DNA of 5,221 nucleotides. Source: Anaerofilum sp. GTDB taxonomy: Bacteria > Bacillota > Clostridia > Oscillospirales > Ruminococcaceae. Location: positions 1 through 5,221 of the forward strand of contig JAHHUF010000118.1 in NCBI GenBank assembly GCA_020024115.1, given 5' to 3'. The translations under genes and the position numbers were made by a program. Below the pieces are notes generated by a model. That model did no database searches. It had not been told where the DNA came from and worked only from the letters and a program-made list of their open reading frames with translations. Below, piece after piece: positions 1-5,221 of this stretch. Every line of letters starts with the position of its first letter. The stretch's first letter is position 1.

Positions 1-2
1 GA

Positions 3-152
3 TGTTTCTATTATATCACATTACTCGTGTATACACTATTTAGGAACGCCCTAGTCAAAGAAGAAAATATAAAGCTGGCAGAAATTTATTGGAAAAATAA
101 TTCTGACAATATGAGTCGGCAATCTGTTTGTGAGATACTGGTAGACAGATAG
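3..152 (+). CDS. Possible 3' end of an upstream gene, product unknown (partial)
   Basis: A frame open from the left edge runs 49 codons to a TAG at 150-152. The other two plus frames stop early (TAG at 41-43 and at 52-54). The translation mixes hydrophobic and charged residues in a protein-like way: a hydrophobic start (CFYYITLLVYTLF) followed by a polar, helix-compatible end (KLAEIYWKNNSDNMSRQ, then VCEILVDR). A possible terminator lies about 70 bases downstream, which is where one would expect it after a gene end. I do not recognise the family. In AT-rich DNA a 49-codon open stretch is not very improbable by chance, so this could be spurious. If real, its start lies outside the window. The opposite-strand reading over the same stretch, which begins inside the hairpin at 221-245, looks less like a protein. 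Confidence 0.35.
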   Translation, partial: CFYYITLLVYTLFRNALVKEENIKLAEIYWKNNSDNMSRQSVCEILVDR

Positions 153-220
153 ATAAAAGTGATTGAAACTGTAAAAAAGATAAATGCGAATATACCATAG
201 AAATTATTTCAATAGAAATG

Positions 221-257
221 GAGTGTGTCAAAATTTGATACACTCTGTTCTTGTTTT
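221..257 (+). terminator. Rho-independent terminator upstream of ftsK
   Basis: The left arm at 221-230 (GAGTGTGTCA) pairs with the right arm at 236-245 (TGATACACTC). This gives a 10-bp stem with one G-U wobble and a 5-base loop (AAATT). It is followed at once by a T-rich tract, TGTTCTTGTTTT (246-257). Stem plus U-rich tail is the classic intrinsic terminator form. It would end transcription of whatever lies at the left edge and insulate the ftsK operon. The stem is only moderately GC-rich, and the near-palindromic centre CAAAATTTG could also serve as a protein-binding site. Confidence 0.7.
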
Positions 258-324
258 AAGAATTTCTAAATTGTTTTCTTTCTAATGTTGGCGTTTGTAA
301 GAGAATGCTTTTTGTTGAAATCAT

Positions 325-353
325 TTTACAAAAACTACATTTTGTGGTAGACT
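325..353 (+). promoter_or_regulatory. Putative sigma-A-type promoter for the ftsK operon
   Basis: The -35 candidate TTTACA (325-330) matches TTGACA at five of six positions. After a 17-base spacer comes TAGACT (348-353), four of six to TATAAT, preceded by TGG at 345-347, which makes an extended -10 (TGn). Transcription would start near 360, leaving a leader of about 80 bases. A perfect TATAAT lies at 363-368, but only weak -35 matches lie at the right distance, so it may be an alternative or secondary -10. The position between the terminator and the ftsK start fits. The assignment rests on consensus matching alone. Confidence 0.5.
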
Positions 354-374
354 ATACTTATATATAATGGAAAG

Positions 375-408
375 GTTTGCCCTTTTGGGAGATAAATATT
401 AGGCAAAT
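375..408 (+). promoter_or_regulatory. Possible hairpin in the ftsK leader
   Basis: GTTTGCC (375-381) can pair with GGCAAAT (402-408) as a 7-bp stem including one G-U, with a 20-base loop. A competing small hairpin, CCC-TTTT-GGG, lies at 380-389. The structure sits between the proposed transcription start and the ftsK ribosome binding site at 431-436. No known riboswitch is recognised and the pairing is short, so it could be chance. Confidence 0.2.
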
Positions 409-442
409 GTCAACAGGATTTTGAGGGGAAAGGGAGAGAAAA

Positions 443-3142
443 ATGGCGCAAAAAAAGCGAACAACAACAAGAAAGTCTTCTGGAGCCAAAACAGGCACAA
501 AACGAAAACAGGCACCGCGTGGGGATATGGATCCTCGTTGGAGTATCTTGATTTTTGGAATCGGCTTGCTGGTTTGTGTAATGGCATTTGTTCCAGGGCA
601 ATCGGTATGGGCGTTGATACGCAGTGCAATTTTTGGCGTGTTTGGAATTTGCAGCTATGGAGTTGGACCGCTTTTGCTGTATCTTGCTGTTTTGGTAGCA
701 AAAAAGCAGCCTTTTTGGACAAAACTTGCAAAGGCTTTGTTGCTGATGATGTTTGTGAGTGGAACAGCATTGGTGTTTTCTAAGGTTCAAACCCAGCCAA
801 ACTTTGGTAAAATAGTTGTCGCATTGTATGAAAATGGTCAAACCGCTTTTGGTGGTGGAATGTTGTCCGTGGTATGTGGTTATACACTTTTGGCTTTTTG
901 TGGCAGACCGGCAGCAAATATTATTTTGGTGATTCTTTTGTTGACAGGAATTATGCTGTTTACAGGTGTAACCCCACTGGAAATCTGGTCGTTTTTTGCA
1001 GCGCGTTTGGACAGAGTGCAGTTTCAGGCAGAAAAAACTGCGACCGCTATGGCAGAGCAGAGAGCGGTTCGTCGTGCAGAGAAGGCAATGGAACTGGAGC
1101 AGCAGCGACAGGAGTTGGAACAGCGAAAAGCGCGCCTTTTGGAACAGCAACAGCAAATGGAGCAGTATGAACAGATGCATCGCCTGATTGATGAGGATTT
1201 TGATGCAAGTGTTGTGAAAGAGCAAAAAGTTGCAGATGAGCAGGGCGATGTAGTGGTTGGCCCTGGCGGAACTTTTGGGATGTACACCAAAGAGGAGCCT
1301 GTTTCTTCTGCAATTCCTCTGTCTATTCAAACACCACCTTTTGATGCTGCATCGCAAAAAACAAGTTCATTAGAGAACCAAAACGATGATTCGGATGTTG
1401 ATTCAAAACAGTATCAAGAAGTCAATTATTTTGATGAACCATCTGACGCTTCTCCAATTATGCAGCCTTCTCAAGTTCAGTCTGCAATTGTTCCCAAACC
1501 AGCCGTATCTGAACAGCCAGCAATGCCAATAGAATCCGAAGAAACAGAAAACTTGACAGAGTTAATTTATAAAGCGGCTACCGCAGGAGAAAAAGAAGCT
1601 GTATTGCCACTGGAAGAAAGTGAAGAAGAAAAGAAACTTTTGGAAAGTGCACCGCAATCAGTCACCTATGAGTATCCCCCCATTGAACTATTCCAAGAGG
1701 CGAAAGAGCCTGATGAACAAGGTGTCCAAGAAGAAATGAGAAAAAATGCTGACACGTTGGTCAACACATTGGATAGCTTTGGAGTGAAAACACGCATTTT
1801 GGACATTAGCCGTGGGCCAGCAGTTACCCGATATGAATTGCAGCCCCTTGCAGGTGTAAAAATCAGCAAAATTACAGGGCTGTCTGATGATATTGCTTTG
1901 AATTTGGCAACTGCCGGTGTGCGTATTGAAGCACCTATTCCCGGCAAACCTGCTGTGGGTGTGGAAATTCCAAACGAACATCGTGCAACCGTCAGTCTGC
2001 GCAGTATTCTAGAATCGCAGCCGTTTACACAAAGCAAAGCACCCCTTACCTTTGCGGTAGGAAAGGATATTACAGGCAATTGTCAGGTTGGAAATTTGGC
2101 AAAAATGCCTCATCTTTTAATTGCAGGTACAACCGGTTCCGGTAAATCTGTTTGTACAAACTCCATCATTCTCAGCTTTTTGTATCGCTGTTCCCCACAA
2201 ATGCTGCGTATGATTTTAATTGACCCTAAGATGGTAGAATTTGCTCATTATAATGGAATCCCACATTTGCTGATGCCTGTTGTCACCGAACCCCGAAAAG
2301 CAGCAGGTGCATTGGGAACCGCTGTGGCAGAGATGGAAAAGCGGTATCATTTGCTGGCGGAAAATGGAGTGCCTAATATCGAAGAATACAATGCACTGGC
2401 AGAACTTGACCCATCTTTGGAAAAACTTCCGTATATTGTAATTGTTATTGACGAACTTGCAGATTTGATGATGGTTGCAGGAAAAGAAGTGGAAGACTAT
2501 ATTTGCCGTTTGGCACAAAAGGCTCGTGCAGCAGGAATGCATTTGATTATTGCAACACAGCGACCCAGTGTTGATGTTATCACCGGTTTGATTAAGGCGA
2601 ATATTCCCAGCCGTATTGCACTTTCGGTTATGAGTCAGATTGATAGCCGTACCATTTTAGATACAGCTGGTGCAGAAAAACTGTTGGGATATGGTGATAT
2701 GCTGTATATGCCTGTGGGTGTCAACAAGCCAGTGCGTGTACAGGGTACTTTTGTTGCATCTTCTGAAATCCGAGGGGTGATTGAGTTTATTCGCAGAAAT
2801 TCCCCCACCGACTATGATGAAGTAATGATTGCTGAAATGGAAAAACGAGCCACTGAAGATAAAAAGGGTGGTTCTTCTTCCGGTGAAGATAGCGGCAGTG
2901 AGGTTGACCCCATGCTGAAAAATGCAGTGGAAGCCGTTATTGATGCAGGACAGGCATCCACCAGCCTGTTGCAGCGTCGCTGTAAATTGGGCTATGCCCG
3001 TGCTGCCCGAATTATGGATGAAATGGAGCAGCTAAAAATTATTGGCCCATATCAAGGCTCAAAACCCCGTGAAGTTTTGATTACCAGACAGCAATGGATT
3101 GAAATGACAATGAACAACGACCCAGTACCGGATGAGATATAA
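443..3142 (+). CDS. ftsK: DNA translocase FtsK/SpoIIIE family
   Basis: A membrane-anchored hexameric ATPase that pumps double-stranded DNA across the division or sporulation septum so that chromosomes clear the closing septum. The 899-residue product has a Lys/Thr-rich cytosolic start (1-28), about four membrane segments (near 33-52, 63-86, 97-113 and 158-176), a Gln/Glu-rich coiled-coil-like stretch (about 195-247) and a low-complexity acidic linker (about 250-425). The motor alpha domain spans about 425-540. The RecA-like beta domain has Walker A GTTGSGKS (562-569), DPKMVEF (594-600), Walker B IVIVIDE (665-671) and the ATQRPSVDVITG segment (704-715). The C-terminal gamma winged helix (about 822-885, with GYARAARIMDEME at 850-862) reads DNA polarity sequences in known members. 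The start is set by AGGGAG at 431-436, six bases before the ATG. The protein is longer than B. subtilis SpoIIIE (about 790 residues), mainly through the linker. All catalytic motifs are intact. Whether it acts mainly in division or sporulation cannot be decided here. It is probably the first gene of the operon. Confidence 0.97.
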   Translation: MAQKKRTTTRKSSGAKTGTKRKQAPRGDMDPRWSILIFGIGLLVCVMAFVPGQSVWALIRSAIFGVFGICSYGVGPLLLYLAVLVAKKQPFWTKLAKALLLMMFVSGTALVFSKVQTQPNFGKIVVALYENGQTAFGGGMLSVVCGYTLLAFCGRPAANIILVILLLTGIMLFTGVTPLEIWSFFAARLDRVQFQAEKTATAMAEQRAVRRAEKAMELEQQRQELEQRKARLLEQQQQMEQYEQMHRLIDEDFDASVVKEQKVADEQGDVVVGPGGTFGMYTKEEPVSSAIPLSIQTPPFDAASQKTSSLENQNDDSDVDSKQYQEVNYFDEPSDASPIMQPSQVQSAIVPKPAVSEQPAMPIESEETENLTELIYKAATAGEKEAVLPLEESEEEKKLLESAPQSVTYEYPPIELFQEAKEPDEQGVQEEMRKNADTLVNTLDSFGVKTRILDISRGPAVTRYELQPLAGVKISKITGLSDDIALNLATAGVRIEAPIPGKPAVGVEIPNEHRATVSLRSILESQPFTQSKAPLTFAVGKDITGNCQVGNLAKMPHLLIAGTTGSGKSVCTNSIILSFLYRCSPQMLRMILIDPKMVEFAHYNGIPHLLMPVVTEPRKAAGALGTAVAEMEKRYHLLAENGVPNIEEYNALAELDPSLEKLPYIVIVIDELADLMMVAGKEVEDYICRLAQKARAAGMHLIIATQRPSVDVITGLIKANIPSRIALSVMSQIDSRTILDTAGAEKLLGYGDMLYMPVGVNKPVRVQGTFVASSEIRGVIEFIRRNSPTDYDEVMIAEMEKRATEDKKGGSSSGEDSGSEVDPMLKNAVEAVIDAGQASTSLLQRRCKLGYARAARIMDEMEQLKIIGPYQGSKPREVLITRQQWIEMTMNNDPVPDEI

Positions 3143-3162
3143 GAGATAGAACGGAGAGAGCA

Positions 3163-5166
3163 ATGAACCAACAAACATACGAAAATACAGGCTTTTTGCC
3201 AATTAGTTTTGAGGATATGAAAGCGAGAGGCTGGCAGCAGCCGGATTTTGTGGTGGTAACAGGGGATGCCTATGTCGACCATCCTAGTTTTGGTGCTGCA
3301 ATTATCAGCCGTCTTTTGGAGGCGGAAGGATGGAAGGTGTGTGTCCTTTCTCAACCAGATTATCACACCAGTGACAGCATGAAAGAATTTGGACAGCCTA
3401 AATATGGCTTTTTTATTGGTGGTGGAAATGTTGACAGTATGGTTGCCCATTATTCTGTTGCAAAAATTCGCCGCACTGAAGATGAGTATACCCCAGGTGG
3501 GGTGATGGGCAAACGTCCTGACCGCAGTGCAACAGTATATAGTCGTATGGCAAAGGAAGCCTATCCAAATGTTCCGGTTGTTTTGGGTGGTTTGGAAGCC
3601 AGTTTGCGTCGTTTTGCACATTATGATTACTGGCTTGATACAGTGCTACCCAGCATTTGTGAGGATTCCGGGGCAGATATTGTGTCTTTTGGTATGTCAG
3701 AACACCAAACAAAGGAACTTGCTCGTCGTTTGGCAGCAGGGGAGCTAGTGAGTGAAATTACAGATATTGACGGAACTTGTTATCTGACCGATTTTGAACA
3801 TCTTCCTGCAAAGTATATCGAGTGTGCGGGTTTTGCAAAGGTAAGCACAGATAAGGTTGCTTATGCAAAAGCAACACGCTTGCAGATGGATAATCAGGAT
3901 TCGGTCACTGGTCAAATTGTTGTACAAAAGCAAAGCGAAAAATATTTGGTGCAGAATCCTCCAGCAGTCCCATTGACCCGTAGAGAATTGGATGAAGTAT
4001 ACAAGCTGCCCTTCACTCGTCGTTATCATCCCAGCTATGAGGCTTTGGGCGGAGTACCTGCAATCAAAGAAGTAGAATTTTCCATCATTCAGAATAGAGG
4101 CTGTTATGGTGGCTGTAATTTTTGTGCAATTACCATGCACCAAGGCAGACGCGTTACCAGCCGCAGTGCAGACAGCATTGTTGCAGAGGGAGAACGCATT
4201 GCACAGCAACCAAATTTTAAAGGGTATATTCATGATGTAGGTGGCCCAACTGCAAACTTCCGCCTGCCAAGCTGTAAAGAACAAATGACAAAGGGAATGT
4301 GTCAGAATGGAAAAAAGTGCCTTGCACCGCAGGCTTGTTCTAAGCTGTTGGTTGACCATAGCGACTATTTGAATATTCTGCGTCGGCTGCGAAAGATTCC
4401 AAAAGTAAAAAAAGTGTTTATCCGCAGCGGTATTCGATATGACTACTTAATTCGTGACCCTGATGATACATTTTTTAAAGAACTGGTACAGCATCATGTT
4501 TCAGGACAGCTAAAGGTTGCCCCGGAACATTGCGCTCCAAACACATTGGCAGCAATGGGAAAACCTCCCATTGAAGTGTACAATAAATTTTCCAAAAAGT
4601 TTTATGAGTTGACAAAAAAAGCAGGCAAGCAGCAATATCTTGTGCCATATCTGATGAGCAGTCATCCGGGAAGCACTTTGAAGGATGCTGTTATTTTGGC
4701 AGAATATCTCTATAAAAATCACATTCGTCCGGAACAGGTACAGGATTTTTATCCCACACCAGGTACAGTTTCTACCTGTATGTATTATACAGGGATGGAC
4801 CCATATACTCTGAAACCTATCTTTGTGGAAAAAACAGCGGAAGGAAAAGCGATGCAGCGTGCTTTGCTCCAATATTATGAACCACGCAATGCTCAAAAAG
4901 TGGCACAGGCATTGCATAAAGTGCATCGTGAGGATTTGATTCCTTTGTTGGCACCAGCTGCAATGCGAGGCGTGAAAAAACAGGTACAGCCAAATCTTCC
5001 GGTCAAAACACCACAAAACAGCCACAATCGAAACCAAAAGGCACAGACGAGGCGGTCGATGAATCCTGTTGTTGTGCCTTATGCAAAACAAAAACGGCAA
5101 GGAGCAGCGCAATGGCAAAACGAAGGAAAAAGCAATGGAAACCCAAAAGCCCGAAAGAAGCGATAA
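3163..5166 (+). CDS. YgiQ-family (UPF0313) radical SAM protein
   Basis: A predicted cytoplasmic iron-sulfur enzyme that would cleave S-adenosylmethionine to start radical chemistry. No substrate is established for the family. The 667-residue product shows the family order: an N-terminal domain (about 10-290, with GDAYVDHPSFG at 34-44 and FFIGGGNVDSMV at 83-94), then a radical SAM core with the CxxxCxxC motif RGCYGGCNFCAIT (C314, C318, C321). The family glycine patch DVGGPTANF is at 358-366. Four further cysteines (C371, C380, C386, C392) match the pattern I recall for YgiQ proteins and could hold a second cluster. The C-terminal region (about 525-600) resembles DUF3362. A basic Gln/Asn/Lys/Arg-rich tail fills 605-667. 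GGAG at 3153-3156 lies six bases before the ATG, and the gene starts 20 bases after ftsK, so the two are probably co-transcribed. The last 55 bases overlap the next gene. The family call is firm; the function is unknown. Confidence 0.94.
   Translation: MNQQTYENTGFLPISFEDMKARGWQQPDFVVVTGDAYVDHPSFGAAIISRLLEAEGWKVCVLSQPDYHTSDSMKEFGQPKYGFFIGGGNVDSMVAHYSVAKIRRTEDEYTPGGVMGKRPDRSATVYSRMAKEAYPNVPVVLGGLEASLRRFAHYDYWLDTVLPSICEDSGADIVSFGMSEHQTKELARRLAAGELVSEITDIDGTCYLTDFEHLPAKYIECAGFAKVSTDKVAYAKATRLQMDNQDSVTGQIVVQKQSEKYLVQNPPAVPLTRRELDEVYKLPFTRRYHPSYEALGGVPAIKEVEFSIIQNRGCYGGCNFCAITMHQGRRVTSRSADSIVAEGERIAQQPNFKGYIHDVGGPTANFRLPSCKEQMTKGMCQNGKKCLAPQACSKLLVDHSDYLNILRRLRKIPKVKKVFIRSGIRYDYLIRDPDDTFFKELVQHHVSGQLKVAPEHCAPNTLAAMGKPPIEVYNKFSKKFYELTKKAGKQQYLVPYLMSSHPGSTLKDAVILAEYLYKNHIRPEQVQDFYPTPGTVSTCMYYTGMDPYTLKPIFVEKTAEGKAMQRALLQYYEPRNAQKVAQALHKVHREDLIPLLAPAAMRGVKKQVQPNLPVKTPQNSHNRNQKAQTRRSMNPVVVPYAKQKRQGAAQWQNEGKSNGNPKARKKR
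5099..5104 (+). promoter_or_regulatory. Ribosome binding site for the gene starting at 5112
   Basis: AAGGAG stands seven bases before an ATG at 5112-5114, inside the coding region of the YgiQ gene. The near-ideal sequence and spacing are the main reason for calling a new gene start here rather than after the YgiQ stop codon at 5164-5166. Confidence 0.7.
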
Positions 5167-5221
5167 GTTTTTTTATTAGCTTGTTTGTGGTCTTTCTCTG
5201 TGGGGTTAGTTTCGTTGTAAC
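5112..5221 (+). CDS. Start of a membrane-anchored or secreted protein, product unknown (partial)
   Basis: The frame opens at an ATG seven bases after AAGGAG and stays open for 36 codons to the right edge. It begins with a strongly basic stretch, MAKRRKKQWKPKSPKEA (residues 1-17), followed by a hydrophobic run (about 18-36, with ISFFISLFVVFLCG) typical of an uncleaved signal anchor or an N-terminal membrane helix with a cytosolic basic end. It overlaps the last 55 bases of the YgiQ gene in another frame. This suggests translational coupling and membership of the same operon. Too little is visible to name a family. The basic-then-hydrophobic pattern beginning exactly where the ribosome binding site predicts supports a real gene. 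Confidence 0.65.
   Translation, partial: MAKRRKKQWKPKSPKEAISFFISLFVVFLCGVSFVV

Noticed and set aside
27..36. Perfect 10-base palindrome GTGTATACAC
   Set aside because: It lies inside the possible upstream coding frame, does not extend beyond ten bases, and has no second copy nearby.
55..243. Minus-strand open frame of 62 codons
   Set aside because: It begins inside the terminator hairpin, has no good ribosome binding site that I can see, and its Ser/Leu/Phe-rich composition is typical of antisense reading of AT-rich DNA.
324..333. Spo0A-box-like sequence (minus-strand TTTTGTAAAA)
   Set aside because: It lacks the C of the TTTTGTCRAA core and is simple A/T-rich sequence overlapping the -35, so chance is the better explanation.
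367..402. Small upstream open frame (ATG at 367, 11 codons) as a leader peptide
   Set aside because: It has no ribosome binding site, and its ATG overlaps the alternative -10 element.
424..434. GGGGAAAGGG as a possible KOPS-like polarity site near ftsK
   Set aside because: KOPS is GGGNAGGG; this stretch has one base too many between the G runs. It overlaps the purine-rich ribosome binding region, which explains it better.
410..1357. Long minus-strand open frame (315 codons) opposite ftsK
   Set aside because: It is a shadow of the ftsK coding region, rich in Cys, His, Gln and Lys runs with no domain. The plus strand carries clear FtsK membrane segments and linker.
4510..5118. Minus-strand open frame (202 codons) opposite the YgiQ gene
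   Set aside because: The plus strand here encodes the conserved radical SAM C-terminal part. The antisense translation is rich in Cys, His, Phe and Trp without any family motif.

Overview
The window looks like ordinary chromosomal DNA from a low-GC Gram-positive bacterium, most likely class Clostridia and plausibly the Oscillospiraceae/Ruminococcaceae. The evidence is moderate AT-richness (strongest between genes), strong AGGGAG/GGAG/AAGGAG-type ribosome binding sites, and a SpoIIIE-type FtsK translocase with four N-terminal membrane segments. The lineage is an inference from gene style. No marker gene in the window fixes it.

Layout. Positions 1-152 hold an open reading frame cut off at the left edge, possibly the 3' end of an upstream gene, with no recognisable product. 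Positions 153-442 are non-coding and AT-rich. They contain a hairpin with a T-rich tail (221-257) that reads as a rho-independent terminator, a sigma-A-type promoter (325-353, with a perfect TATAAT further down at 363-368), and a short leader with a possible hairpin ahead of the first gene. I see nothing else in the rest of that gap. Positions 443-3142 encode a DNA translocase of the FtsK/SpoIIIE family. After 20 bases, positions 3163-5166 encode a YgiQ-family (UPF0313) radical SAM protein. A third gene starts at 5112 inside the 3' end of the YgiQ gene, in another frame and behind its own good ribosome binding site. It runs off the right edge and begins like a membrane-anchored or secreted protein.

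The three plus-strand genes are tightly packed (20-base gap, then a 55-base overlap) and follow a terminator plus promoter, so they probably form one operon starting at ftsK. FtsK moves chromosomal DNA through the closing division or sporulation septum. The YgiQ-family enzyme has no established substrate, so a functional link between the two is only suggested by position.

I found no RNA gene, CRISPR array, insertion sequence or integrase, and no clear novel system. The points most worth a second look are the overlap in which the basic tail of YgiQ shares DNA with the start of the next gene, the long coiled-coil and acidic linker of FtsK, and an inverted repeat inside the operon promoter.
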